A stretch of 64,000 bases of DNA from Effrenium voratum (GCA_963377175.1 CAUJNA010001518.1:1-64000); one strand, 5' to 3'; shown: positions 54,546 through 63,592, counted from the stretch's first letter. The notes: generated by a model not told the origin, from the letters alone. Numbers and translations are program-made.

Positions 54546-55810
54546 GTATCCAGCCCATGTGCGATTAGCGCAAACAGTGGAATCTGTAAATGTATTGAAA
54601 TTAGAAGACTCAACGTGAGATGATTGTAGGTTCTTCTGGCAACTGAAGCCTCCGTCAACGGGAAGGCTTGGGAACGAATCCAGTTTCCAAGCAGGGCCTC
54701 CTGCCGTTGGTGCAGGGCTTTCACCATGGCTTTCACCATGGGTGGTTTTTCTGGGTTGGGACGAGTGGAGTGATTTCCCGTGGGGTTTCCTCTTCAAGGA
54801 AACCGGTTGGGGCGGCCTGCAAGGGGGATTGTATAAGAGTTTTGAACGGCCAAATAGAGTCGAAAGCAGACTATAGGAGATCCAGGACATCCCTGGGTTT
54901 GAGTGGAGGTTTGGCCATTCTTTTTGTAGAACCAATCCGGTTTCGCTGGTTTCTCATCCGGTTTCGCTGGTTTCCTCCCTTGAAGTCACGCGGTAAGGCA
55001 GGGAGAACGCCGAACCGGGCGGCAGCTCTCTTCCGAGCCTTGAATGAAGTGGATGTGGCGCGTGGGGGACCCTTTTCAGGGTTTGAATGAAAGGAAGGCC
55101 GAGGGAACCACTCATTTTAGTGGTCCCGGGCTTTGAGCCAAACCCTAGTGGCCCGCCCAAGAGTTCAAGAGTTCCATTTGGCGTAACCTTCAGCCGGACT
55201 TTTACAAAATCGGACGTCGATTGGGCTTCAGTCCGGGTCAAGCACTTGGACTTTGCTCCCTTTGCCGAACCATGCCCACAAGTGATGTCCACCAGAGGGT
55301 CTCCAATCAACATGAACACGAGAGTTCGTCCAAAGGCTCCGCAGGTTCTGCATGCCTGCGAGACCCCGGGGCTTCTGGTTTCCTTCTGGCCTGTCTTGAA
55401 AGCACGGGAGCCCAAATACAGCTGGTCAGAAGCTGTGTTTTTTCCAACTGGTTTGCTGTGTCATATGCTGAAATCCACCTCCGGTGGACCGGGATGCTCA
55501 TTGACTCAGGAAAGAAGGCATGTTGCAGCAGGTTTGCATGCACCGGTGAAAGGGATGCGTTGAGGGCTTGCAGAACCGTTCAATGGGGACCTGCCCTGCC
55601 GAGCTTTCATGGGTTTCAATGGGGACCTGCCAAGCTTCAATGGGTCAGTTGAAGTGGTTCCGTTGTTGTTGTTGTTTTATTTTTTTATTTTTTTAAACCT
55701 CGGCAGGACTTTTTGGTGATTTCCCTTTCAACCACCCGTGCGAAGGCCTGGGCTCGGGGCCTTTGTTCGGGTCAAGAAAGTTTAAACCTTAGGGGTGCTT
55801 TCAGCAAACA

Positions 55811-55905
55811 AACACACACACACACACAAAAACAATCAAACAAACAAACAAACAAACAAACAAACAAACAAACAAACAAACAAACACACACACACACACA
55901 AATAA
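55811..55905. repeat. (AC)n-(AAAC)n-(AC)n compound microsatellite
   Basis: Pure A/C repeats for about 95 bases, just upstream of the RAP-like exon. Confidence 0.95.
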
Positions 55906-55933
55906 TAATACCCAAACACAATTTGGGGTCCCG

Positions 55934-56104
55934 GTGTCCCGAAACGAAAGACGTCTTGAGACGCTGGACAACAGGGTTCTGCTTCTGGGTACCGCCCCTC
56001 AGGAGAGGCGGGCGGAGCTTCAGCTCTTGCGACGTTTGGGCTGGCATGTGGTGTGCGCGGGAAGCTCAGCGAAGGAACTGATTCAGAAAGCAAAACACTT
56101 CTGA
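55934..56104 (+). CDS. RAP-like C-terminal exon of the large gene
   Basis: The frame reads RNERRLETLDNRVLLLG then TAPQERRAELQLLRRL and GWHVVCAGSSAKELIQK, ending AKHF and a TGA at 56102-56104. The pattern G-T-x-x-x-R-R-x-x-L-x-L-L-R-R-L-G-W-x-V-V is the central part of the RAP domain, which in related proteins ends the chain and is linked to RNA cleavage or binding in organelles. The usual conserved E/W near the C-terminus is not obvious, so the match is partial. Upstream exons with OPR/FASTK-like helices support the call. Confidence 0.45.
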   Translation: MSRNERRLETLDNRVLLLGTAPQERRAELQLLRRLGWHVVCAGSSAKELIQKAKHF

Positions 56105-57560
56105 GCAGGTGAGCAATTCTTAGTTGGTCCTTTGGATTTGTAGACGGTAAATGGGGTTAACTCCTCCAATTCACCACCAAACCACGGGGCTTTGGATCCA
56201 ATCCACTCTTTTTGAGGGAAGCTTATCTGAGCCACGTCAAGATCTGGGTGATTTTTGCACAAGGAGATGGTATGCTCATGCCAGCCTGCAACAAGCTTGA
56301 TTTCCCTTTCACTTCTTTGCAGAAAACCGACCAAAAGTCAGGTTCCCCCCTCCCCCCCGATAAAAAAACACAGACTCCCAACTCCCTTTTTCTTTGTCTG
56401 TGGATTTTGCCCAGGCCGTAACTCCGGGTCTCTGCTTAAGGTGCCCGAGCATAGCTGGCAACTCCATGGCGACTCGGAGGCTGCCGAGGACAGGAATCGA
56501 ACCGCAGCCGTTAGTCCTTGGTTTCAGGAATACCAGGGCATTCTTGAATTACAGCCATGTGAGTCAGCATCAAAACCCAGGTAACCGGGAGGGTAAGGGG
56601 CAATCAAAGACAACCCGCCTGTTTCATTTCTTACATGGGTCCGGGCAGACCATTGTAGTAACGGGTTTGACTATGACTCATGCGTGGGGGCTTCTCAAAC
56701 TGGATTTCGGACCCCTTTTGCTTGGTTTTTCAGGGGAAGCCAAAAGCACACCAACCATTTAGGCGGCCCCCCTTTTAACAGCATTTATCTGACTCCTATA
56801 TCGAGAAACAGATTGTGCAAAGCAAGGCCAAAGCACTCATATCCCTATAGACTTTCCTCCCACTGGCCCGTTTGGCCTTGACAGGCCAATCGGGAGATGA
56901 TCTTCAAATTGGTGGCTGATACAGGCTGGAATCCTTGCCAGAAGGTTTACCGGCTTCCCGGTTTTTGAACGGTCTTTCTAAACACATTCCCTAAGCAGCA
57001 AAGAGTTTGCGCAGAAAGTCCACTTGTTTGGTCAAGGGATGTGCTTGAATGAAGCTCTTGGCCGTCGCCAATGTGTGCTGGTGGTTGCTTCTCCTCCGCG
57101 CGGAAAGTTGGGGCTGGGACAGAATGTGCCTGTGCGTTTTGAAGGGAACACCGGTGACCGAAGAAGCATTTTTTTCGATCATCCGCGAGATTTGCAATAG
57201 ACCTGTGAACGGCAGGGTTTGTGCTCAAGCCGGAAGCCGCAAAGGCTTAACCTTTTTCCGCGCTTCCCATGAGCACCTCCCATTTGTTTTCAGCAGCTGC
57301 TTTGGGCTTCGCGCATCAGACGAATGTCATACCGAAAGGGGGTCCAGTTTGAGACACTCTAACGGAGCCTCTTGAACTTACTTGAACTCCCTTTTCTGTT
57401 TTTCTCTGTTAACGCAGCCGCCTTCTGGCCTCATTATTTTAGCATCAAAGCCACCCCCTAAGGGATGGGCTAAAAAGAAACAGCCCCATTTTCTGACTTT
57501 GACAACCCCTAGAAACGCTCAGAATGACCCCAGTTCTGGGCTTCCCTTTTTTTCTGGCAG
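56105..57560. other. Intergenic or intronic DNA
   Basis: Apart from the family III element at 56560-56680, I see no exon with splice signals. Frames at 56212-56762 and 57049-57375 are open but without coding-like style. Confidence 0.4.
56560..56680. mobile_element. Family III inverted-repeat element, copy c
   Basis: Ends TGAGTCAGCATCAAAACCCAG and ACGGGTTTGACTATGACTCA. The inner ACATGGGTCCGGGCAGACCATT matches copy b. Partial relatives occur near 36180-36235, 38829-38920, 42664-42720 and 43676-43745. Confidence 0.75.
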
Positions 57561-57717
57561 GCCCGAACTCGCGGGTTTCGGGCCATGGCCATGGCCGATG
57601 AGAGCTGCAAAGGCCGGAGCCATCCCCGAGCTCGGGGCCCTGCTGCCGCTGGGCCCATCTCCGAGGGCCGAAGAGGTGGACGAGGCGATCAGCCCATTCT
57701 TCGGGCGCTGGAGGCGG
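57561..57717 (+). CDS. Penultimate exon of a host gene
   Basis: A T-rich tract and TTCTGGCAG at 57552-57560 precede PELAGFGPWPWPMRAAK, AGAIPELGALLPLGP and EEVDEAISPFFGRWRR. An intron holding a family I element follows. The final exon would be the 22 bases after CGACACAG at 57847-57854 (RGALERY and TAG, ending 57876). No domain was recognised; the sequence style resembles the large gene to the left, but that gene already has a stop at 56.1 kb. Confidence 0.45.
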
Positions 57718-57726
57718 CGTCTGATC

Positions 57727-57824
57727 TGTGTGGGTCAAAATCGAACCGGGAATCGGACCGCAGGTCTTGGCCCATGTTTCCACCCAGGGTTCCATTTGAG
57801 GTACCTATTTTTGACCCGCGGCCA
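57727..57824. mobile_element. Family I inverted-repeat element, copy e (reverse)
   Basis: TGTGGGTCAAAATCGAACC at the left and TTTTTGACCCGCGGCCA at the right. The inner GCAGGTCTTGGCCCATGTTTCC is in reverse orientation to copy d. It lies between an exon and a pyrimidine tract plus CACAG acceptor, so inside an intron. Confidence 0.8.
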
Positions 57825-57879
57825 CTTTTTGTTTTTTTTTTTTCGCGACACAGCGGGGCGCTAGAGCGCTACTAGGTCC

Positions 57880-58449
57880 GCCCAGCGATTGGCGCCCTTT
57901 CTCACCATTTCTTTTTTGGTTGGGAGGGGTCTCCCTGCTAAAATAGACTACGGAAAAAAAGGTTGGTACCCTTATTCTAACCTCTCTATTGGAGGACCTA
58001 GCGCTTCCTTTCGAACCTTTTTTGCCGCGCTGGACCAAACTTCTCATAATTTTTTCCCCCTGCGCCTGGGCCTAGCTTGTCAACTGCGGACTTTGGGAGC
58101 TGAGCTTTGAACACTCAAAGCTTTGGCGCGCGGTCGACCTGCGTTCGACTCCGGGCTGGTCGTGCGGCGCAGAGTTGCTCGAGCGAGTCCCAGACCCTTG
58201 CCGAGTCTGCAAGATTTCTTCCCAAGCGCTTCTACTTCGGAGCTGGAGCGCGAAATTTGCAGACTTTCTACATGTCATAGCCTTTACCTTTCAGATCTAA
58301 GACCCGCTTCTTTGGGCAGAGACCCCAACTTCCAAGTCTCCAATTCTTCGCTAAGCGAGTGGTCTTCGGGCTTTTGAAGCCCTCCGAACGACCCAGCTTC
58401 AGTCAGCCGTGCGCGTCGGGCGCGTAGCTGAGCCTTTGGGGGGGGGGGA
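57880..58449. other. Host flank ending in poly-G
   Basis: Mixed-composition DNA with no exon, ending in a run of about ten G at 58439-58449. Everything to the right is AT-rich. Confidence 0.6.
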
Positions 58450-58830
58450 AAAATACATAAAATGGCACTTGTAGCATCAAAACCAAATAATCAAACAGCA
58501 TACAACAAAATCAGCAAAATTCACAGAAAACAAGATAAGAACCACCAAGCAACTCAAAAACCAGAACAACCCCCAACAAAATATTTAATCAAAGCATAAA
58601 ACATTAAATAATTCAAACAAGCATACCAACAAAACAGCAAAAATAAAAACCATCAAAGAACCCAATCTCAAAAACACACAAAATCAAAAACAAAGCAACA
58701 TACCATCAAAAAATATCAGAAGAGTATCAAACAAAATAAAATACAAACAGCCAAAGCACGAAAAAATCAAAAGAGCATGCCAAGTTCAAACAACGCACTT
58801 TGAAAGAGTCAGCCAAATTAAGAAAAAACA
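58450..58830. repeat. A-rich, G/T-poor junction tract
   Basis: About 380 bases dominated by A and C (AAAACCAAATAATCAAACAGC-like steps), with no gene. It lies between host DNA and the first viral gene and could be a viral terminus, filler at an integration junction, or an assembly artefact. Confidence 0.6.
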
Positions 58831-58851
58831 ATATTTCAATCTTTACAAACT

Positions 58852-58893
58852 ATAAGTACAGTATAATTATAACATATAAGATTTTACATGTTA
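58852..58893. repeat. AT-rich 42-43-bp direct repeat, copy 1
   Basis: ATAAGTACAGTATAATTATA, then ACATATAAGATTTTACATG. It is nearly identical to 59508-59550 and lies just past the stop of the minus-strand ORF at 58908. Confidence 0.9.
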
Positions 58894-58907
58894 TTATTAT
58901 AGTATGA

Positions 58908-59426
58908 TTACAATTTCAGTACAGGATAATAATTTAATTGACAAATCTTTCTTCTTTCATACATCATTTTAAAAATAATATTAATATCTCTCAATGTATT
59001 TTGAATATTGAACTTTTTACTTTCAATAAATAATTTGATATTTTCTTTAACATCTTCCCCTTTCTCTTGACTATATCCCAACATCCATAATATATCATAA
59101 ATCATGTCATATTTTTTCTTACTGATTTTAAGAAACTGTTTAACATAATCATAAGGTGGTATTTTATTTACAGTTAGAAATATTAAAATCTCATCTTCTA
59201 CATTTCTATTATGTCTTCCTTTTATTCTCAACAGACATTTGATTAAAAATTGATTATCTCTCCATTCCTGGCAATTTTCACATTCGACTTTTTCATCCAT
59301 TGAATAATTAATAATATTATTCAATATTTCATTAGGTAAGTTCAATTTATACAATTCCATATTTTCTTTTTTGAAATGACAACAATCATAGCATTTTTTT
59401 ATTGATATAATTATTGATTTTATCAC
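58908..59426 (-). CDS. Viral hypothetical protein, F-box-like N-terminus
   Basis: 172 codons from the first Met; an internal Met at residue 23 (MELYKLNLPNEILNNI) is an equally good start. LNLPNEILNNIINYS resembles the LP-x-E-I/L-x-x-I core of F-box domains, and two Cys pairs (CYDCC near residue 13, CENCQ near residue 51) could bind metal. The remainder is helical and Lys/Ile-rich. F-box proteins recruit substrates to SCF ubiquitin ligases, but the resemblance covers only about 15 residues. It is flanked by the two copies of the AT-rich direct repeat. Confidence 0.65.
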   Translation of the reverse strand: MIKSIIISIKKCYDCCHFKKENMELYKLNLPNEILNNIINYSMDEKVECENCQEWRDNQFLIKCLLRIKGRHNRNVEDEILIFLTVNKIPPYDYVKQFLKISKKKYDMIYDILWMLGYSQEKGEDVKENIKLFIESKKFNIQNTLRDINIIFKMMYERRKICQLNYYPVLKL

Positions 59427-59507
59427 CGTTCATTTTCCTCTTATTATATTAAGGCACTATTTCTTTAAGTCATTTTTAAGGCATTAAGAAAAAATAAGAA
59501 ACAAACC

Positions 59508-59550
59508 ATAAGTATAGTATAATTATAACATATAAGATTTTACAATGTTA
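59508..59550. repeat. AT-rich 42-43-bp direct repeat, copy 2
   Basis: ATAAGTATAGTATAATTATA, then ACATATAAGATTTTACAATG. It lies about 80 bases upstream of the minus-strand ORF starting at 59426 and downstream of the methyltransferase. Confidence 0.9.
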
Positions 59551-59584
59551 ATTTATATTATAATAACATAATATAAATAAACAG

Positions 59585-59722
59585 CAGTCGCCCCAAAAAA
59601 GGGGGAACAGTCGCCCCAAAAAAGGGGGAACAGTCGCCCCAAAAAAGGGGGAACAGTCGCCCCAAAAAAGGGGGAACAGTCGCCCCAAAAAAGGGGGAAC
59701 AGTCGCCCCAAAAAAGGGGGAA
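59585..59722. repeat. Six exact 23-bp tandem repeats
   Basis: Unit CAGTCGCCCCAAAAAAGGGG plus GAA, repeated six times without visible change. Each unit contains the palindrome CCCC-A6-GGGG and is far richer in GC than the surrounding viral DNA. Minus-strand frames over it are repeat artefacts. It lies 3' of the methyltransferase. Confidence 0.95.
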
Positions 59723-59811
59723 CCCCACCTAATTTCAAAAAAACATGCTGTTTTGTCGTTGGATGAACCTAGAAATTTCAAGTTTCAAGCCCAACCCCAA
59801 ACTCAAAATCC

Positions 59812-60426
59812 TTAATCCGTCAAACTCACCAAGATTTCACTAATTAATTCGCTAGGTAGTTTATATAAATCTTCCTGCTTATGTATTATTGGATTGTCTC
59901 CCCAATTTTCCTTGTTTCCATTTGGCAGTCTCTGCACAGTTTCAATATGTTTATTATTCCTGATGTTGCCACAATCCTTTTTACATAAATCTTTAGGTTT
60001 CCAAGTTGTAATGTTATTCCATAGCCTAGTGCGTTTTCTGTAATTAAATCCATATTTACAATAATCTACATCTTTAAAATCAAACTCATCCATAAACTCC
60101 TGATTTTTTAATAATCCAGTTTGAGGATTTTCGATTACAAAATACTTAGGATTGAAATATTTGATAATTTCAATAGTTTTTAAAACTATACTATTAGCAT
60201 ATTCAATGTTTCTTATTCCCCTAGTTTTTGCTATGCTGTATTCAGTGCATGGGGGACTACTCCAAATAAAATCAAAATGGTTCCTATCAAATTGTTTATA
60301 ATCCCATTTCAAAATATCAGTATTTATATCAGCATTTTTCAAATCCAATGAAATAACATTGAAACCGAGCGACTTTGCAACAAGTCCAACACTACCTGTT
60401 CCGCTAAACATCTCTAATAAGTTCAT
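59812..60426 (-). CDS. C5-cytosine DNA methyltransferase
   Basis: 204 codons. Residues 1-28 (NLLEMFSGTGSVGLVAKSLG) are motif I, which binds SAM. IWSSPPCTEYS near residue 55 is motif IV with the catalytic Pro-Cys. FVIENPQTGLL near residue 97 is motif VI, in the ENP form seen in many viral and phage enzymes instead of ENV. YGFNYRKRTRLWNN near residue 128 corresponds to motif VIII. The target-recognition region is very short, so the protein is about half the length of bacterial C5 enzymes but normal for compact viral ones. It would methylate cytosine in viral or host DNA. It reads toward the 23-bp repeat array. Confidence 0.85.
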   Translation of the reverse strand: MNLLEMFSGTGSVGLVAKSLGFNVISLDLKNADINTDILKWDYKQFDRNHFDFIWSSPPCTEYSIAKTRGIRNIEYANSIVLKTIEIIKYFNPKYFVIENPQTGLLKNQEFMDEFDFKDVDYCKYGFNYRKRTRLWNNITTWKPKDLCKKDCGNIRNNKHIETVQRLPNGNKENWGDNPIIHKQEDLYKLPSELISEILVSLTD

Positions 60427-60452
60427 TATTAAAGATATTTAGATAATATTAT

Positions 60453-60725
60453 CTATGAATAAACCCCCGTATCTTCATCATAGTCAATTTGATAAAATGT
60501 CATAGTTGAAGCCTTCGGTTCTTTAATTTCTTTGTTATTAAGTTTGTTTAAATAAATATTTCTTTTATTTTTATATTCACCATTGGTTCTATCTACTTCC
60601 TGACTTTTATAACTGTTTGTTAACGGTTTCTTCTTTTCCATTTCTTGCAAGATTTCTAAAATATTCTTATTCTGTTCTAAAACCTTGTTCAGTTTTTTAA
60701 CAATCTTATCTAATCCTTCATCCAT
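60453..60725 (-). CDS. Viral hypothetical protein, coiled coil
   Basis: 90 codons. The N-terminal half (LDKIVKKLNKVLEQNK, NILEILQEMEKKKP) is a likely coiled coil; the C-terminal half is Lys/Asn-rich and ends FYQIDYDEDTGVYS. The intergenic gap to the methyltransferase is 26 bases, so the two are probably co-expressed. Family not recognised. Confidence 0.65.
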   Translation of the reverse strand: MDEGLDKIVKKLNKVLEQNKNILEILQEMEKKKPLTNSYKSQEVDRTNGEYKNKRNIYLNKLNNKEIKEPKASTMTFYQIDYDEDTGVYS

Positions 60726-60801
60726 GTAAATATATACTAAATTATAAAACTAAACTTTTAAAACTAAATGTTTAAATTATGTTAAATCTACTCTTTAAAT
60801 A

Positions 60802-61164
60802 CTAATTTTTCATCATTTGTTTTACAGTTTCCTGAGTTTCCTTATCGCCATTATCGGATGGTGATGCATGCCTTCCCCATTTGATAGCAATATTATGAAC
60901 ATCTGTTTCTAAATTTAAATCACCGTCTTTAGTTTTATCAATATTCATTTTCTTATCATGTCTACTTATTTTGAAACTTGTTGGAATACACGAACATTTA
61001 CAGTTTCCTTTCTTTTGTATTTCTAATTCATTTTTCATTTCTAAGATTTTTTTACACATTGGACAAGCAAACTCAATAACTGATGTTTCTTTAACAATTT
61101 CTTCTTTTTCTTCATCAGTTGAAGAAACAACTGATTCTGTCTTATTCTTTTTCTTTCTCCCCAT
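60802..61164 (-). CDS. Viral zinc-ribbon-like protein
   Basis: 120 codons. A basic N-terminus (MGRKKKNKTES) is followed by FACPMCKKILEMKNE and KGNCKCSCIP. The CxxC plus a later C-x-C cluster fits a small zinc ribbon, a common fold in viral transcription or nucleic-acid-binding proteins. The C-terminal 50 residues are polar. It overlaps the next upstream minus-strand ORF by 23 bases. Function unknown. Confidence 0.65.
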   Translation of the reverse strand: MGRKKKNKTESVVSSTDEEKEEIVKETSVIEFACPMCKKILEMKNELEIQKKGNCKCSCIPTSFKISRHDKKMNIDKTKDGDLNLETDVHNIAIKWGRHASPSDNGDKETQETVKQMMKN

Positions 61165-61324
61165 CTATATTAATATTTATATTTTTAATATATTGTATCA
61201 CAAACTTAATTAATTCTAAAATAAAATAACATATTTTTTTGAATCTATTATTAGTTATAACAACCCGTTCTATATTCTCTATTTCATCTATTATATCAAT
61301 ATAATCTGAATAACTTCTATTCAT
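61142..61324 (-). CDS. Viral small hypothetical protein
   Basis: 60 codons: an acidic start (YSDYIDIIDEIENIE), then RFKKICYFILELIKFVI, which could be a membrane-associated helix. It overlaps the downstream gene by 23 bases. It starts 55 bases from the divergent ATPase gene, so a shared AT-rich promoter region lies at 61325-61378. Confidence 0.5.
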   Translation of the reverse strand: MNRSYSDYIDIIDEIENIERVVITNNRFKKICYFILELIKFVIQYIKNININIDGEKEKE

Positions 61325-61378
61325 ATAAAATAATAAATATTAAATTATTTTCTAAATGTCTTTAATATTATTTTTATT
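61325..61378. promoter_or_regulatory. Divergent promoter region of the viral genes
   Basis: 54 bases of almost pure A/T separate the leftward gene block from the rightward one. No specific box can be named. Confidence 0.45.
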
Positions 61379-62149
61379 ATGCCTGATGTAAAACCAATTG
61401 ATGAAATCAAATATGACTTTAAGCAAAGTAAGCATGAGGTCGTCCCTAAATTGCCGATGAGAGCTATGATCGTCGGTCCATCTGGAAGTGGAAAATCAAC
61501 TTTACTTGTATCAATGATACTTGATATTTATAGAGGAGCATTTGAAAGAATTTTTATCTGGTCTCCATCTGTAAATTTGGATAGTATTTGGTTGCCTGTT
61601 AAAAAATACATTAAAGAAGGTTTGAAAGTAGATAATGATAAAGAACCGTGTTGGTGGGATGAGTTCAATGTTGAAGATTTAGAAAGAGTTATAGAAACTC
61701 AAAATAAAATAATTGAATACCAGAAAAAACAAGGAACGAAGAAATTATTTAATATTTTGGTAATTTTGGATGATGTATCTGATAATCCAGCAATAACAAG
61801 AAATAACAAATTGTTAAATTCTTTATTTTGTAGAGGTCGTCATAGTGGAATATCAACACTTGTAAGTCTTCAAAAATCATCAACCGTACCACCAATTATT
61901 AGAGTAAATATAAGTCATTTGTTTTATTATAAAGTTAGAAATTTTAAAGAGATAGAAATATTGCAAGACGAATTATCAGCAATTGTTAGAAGCGATAATT
62001 TACATGAAAGCAAGAAACTAATTTATAAAATATATGAAAAAGCAACTGAACAACCACATAGCTTTTTATATATTAACCTTCTCCAAAAAGACCCTAACCG
62101 TATCTTTATGACAAACTTTTCACATTATTTAAAAGTATCTGAAGAATAA
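61379..62149 (+). CDS. A32/FtsK-HerA-type DNA packaging ATPase
   Basis: 256 codons. MRAMIVGPSGSGKSTLL (residues 27-43) is the Walker A P-loop. NILVILDDVSDNPA (near residue 126) is Walker B with the DD acidic pair. SLFCRGRHSGISTLVSLQ holds the downstream R-H-S/G-x-S-T and Q motif of the family. Length and order match the packaging ATPases of polintons, virophages and large DNA viruses (poxvirus A32 type), which pump the genome into the preformed capsid. It is a hallmark gene of this virus kingdom. It is the first gene of the rightward block and is followed after 34 bases by the endonuclease. Confidence 0.85.
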   Translation: MPDVKPIDEIKYDFKQSKHEVVPKLPMRAMIVGPSGSGKSTLLVSMILDIYRGAFERIFIWSPSVNLDSIWLPVKKYIKEGLKVDNDKEPCWWDEFNVEDLERVIETQNKIIEYQKKQGTKKLFNILVILDDVSDNPAITRNNKLLNSLFCRGRHSGISTLVSLQKSSTVPPIIRVNISHLFYYKVRNFKEIEILQDELSAIVRSDNLHESKKLIYKIYEKATEQPHSFLYINLLQKDPNRIFMTNFSHYLKVSEE

Positions 62150-62183
62150 GATTTAAAGATTAAGTATTATAATATCTTATACA

Positions 62184-63029
62184 ATGCCTAAAGTTTGTAT
62201 GGAGTATTCAAATACCATATTCTATAAACTTGTTTGTAATGATTTAAGTATCAATCAAATATACATCGGTCATACATTAAACTTTACAAAAAGAAAATAC
62301 AGACATAAAACGAGTTGCACCAACCCTAACAACAAAATGCACCATCTACCTGTTTATCAGTTTATCCGTGATAACGGTAACTGGGAGAATTGGAATATGG
62401 TTAAAATTTCAACAGAAAACTGTGAAACAAGATTAGACGCATTAAAAAAAGAGAGGGAATATATAGAACTACATAAAGCAACACTTAATAACAGAAAGCC
62501 ATTTATTACAGATGAAGAAGCAAAACAATGGTGGGATGATAATAGAGATAGACTGAATGAAAAGAACAAGAACTATATGAAAGAAAATGAAGAGTATTTT
62601 AAGGTGTATAGAAAAGAACGTTATGAAAATAAGAAAGACACAATATTAGAACAAATGAAAGAAAATTACCAGAAGAACAGAGAAAGCAAAATTGCTTATC
62701 AAAAACAATATTCCATTGACAACAAGGAAAAAGTCAGTGAAAGTAAAAGAGATTATTACAACAGAAAAAAGGAAGAAATTAATGAGAAGCATAGACAGAA
62801 GGTAGAATGTGAATGCGGTGAGATAGTGTGCATTTATGAACTAAAATATCATAAACAAACTAAAAAACATAGCATCAAAATGGGTCAAACCGAACCATTA
62901 AACTTGATTGTTTGTGAATGTGGCGCTGTCATGACTAAGAAGAATTTGTCTAGACATTTAAAAACAACAAAACATCAAGATTACCTAAAATCATTACAAC
63001 CAGAAGAAACACCTGAAATTATTGATTAA
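62184..63029 (+). CDS. GIY-YIG endonuclease with terminal Cys/His fingers
   Basis: 281 codons. Residues 8-85 form a GIY-YIG domain: IFYKLVCNDLSINQIYIG replaces the GIY and YIG strands, followed by HTLNFTKRKYRHKTSC with the catalytic Arg, and REYIELHKATLNNRKP with the Glu region. Residues 110-210 are a Lys/Glu/Asn-rich helix. The C-terminus has two similar C-x-C-G...H-x(4-5)-H fingers (VECECGEIVCIYELKYH and VCECGAVMTKKNLSRH). This architecture is common in algal DNA viruses and related mobile elements. The enzyme cuts DNA and may act in mobility, recombination or competitor exclusion. Confidence 0.8.
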   Translation: MPKVCMEYSNTIFYKLVCNDLSINQIYIGHTLNFTKRKYRHKTSCTNPNNKMHHLPVYQFIRDNGNWENWNMVKISTENCETRLDALKKEREYIELHKATLNNRKPFITDEEAKQWWDDNRDRLNEKNKNYMKENEEYFKVYRKERYENKKDTILEQMKENYQKNRESKIAYQKQYSIDNKEKVSESKRDYYNRKKEEINEKHRQKVECECGEIVCIYELKYHKQTKKHSIKMGQTEPLNLIVCECGAVMTKKNLSRHLKTTKHQDYLKSLQPEETPEIID

Positions 63030-63076
63030 ACACATAATTAAATTACTAATTAAAAAATAAATATATTATATATATT

Positions 63077-63592
63077 ATGGTATTTTATTATTTACCAATA
63101 GAAATTAAAAACATTTTAATATCGTATATTTTAGATGATGTTAGATTAATAAAAATAAAAAATAATAATATTATTAAAAAATATATTAATAAATTTAAAC
63201 CAGTGTATAAGTCTTACAAATTAAATAATATGCAATATTTTGAAATTGATAATATCAATATTAATAATGGTATATCATATGTTTTTAACTTAAGTGAATT
63301 AGGTAAATTACATCAAGAACATAAACCATTAAAATTATTAATTGAATACGATATATTAGCTACATCTACCTCATTTACTTGTTTGAATCATGTTCGTAAT
63401 CGTACTTTAACATCAAATAATTTATTTGATATTTATTATTTTCTTAATAAAGACCTTTATGAAACTAATTTCACGTATCGTCGTAATATGGTTAATTTTA
63501 TTTCATTACAAGTTAAAAAAATAACTATTAAAGTCATCAATTATGAAAGACAAAGTTTTATTAGTAAATTTTATTCATATTTGTTTAATTAA
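63077..63592 (+). CDS. Viral hypothetical protein, F-box-like start
   Basis: 171 codons, Asn/Ile/Lys-rich, beginning MVFYYLPIEIKNILIS. The first 18 residues resemble the LP-x-E-I-x-x-I-L core of an F-box and the start of the protein at 58908-59426. The rest includes FNLSELGKLHQEHKPL and YRRNMVNFISLQVKK and matches nothing I know. It follows the endonuclease after 47 bases. Confidence 0.6.
   Translation: MVFYYLPIEIKNILISYILDDVRLIKIKNNNIIKKYINKFKPVYKSYKLNNMQYFEIDNININNGISYVFNLSELGKLHQEHKPLKLLIEYDILATSTSFTCLNHVRNRTLTSNNLFDIYYFLNKDLYETNFTYRRNMVNFISLQVKKITIKVINYERQSFISKFYSYLFN

Larger units (their letters stand above)
30420..56104 (+). other. Probable single large intron-rich gene (OPR/FASTK-RAP-like)
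   Basis: Many short plus-strand exons with the same character (Leu/Ala-rich helical pairs with LAKxG-, DLAxTL- and ALxRL-like patterns) are spread over 25 kb, and the last one resembles a RAP domain. OPR and FASTK-type proteins combine such helical repeats with a C-terminal RAP domain and act in organellar RNA processing and stability. Several exons have clear pyrimidine-tract acceptors and GT donors. The introns, about 1-2 kb each, are loaded with short inverted-repeat elements. Whether all exons belong to one transcript cannot be settled from sequence alone. Confidence 0.4.

Noticed and set aside
59548..59781. Minus-strand ORFs with FLGRLFPLFWGD repeats
   Set aside because: A 23-bp unit is not a multiple of three, so frames cycle through all registers; no start context or domain, and explained fully by the tandem array.
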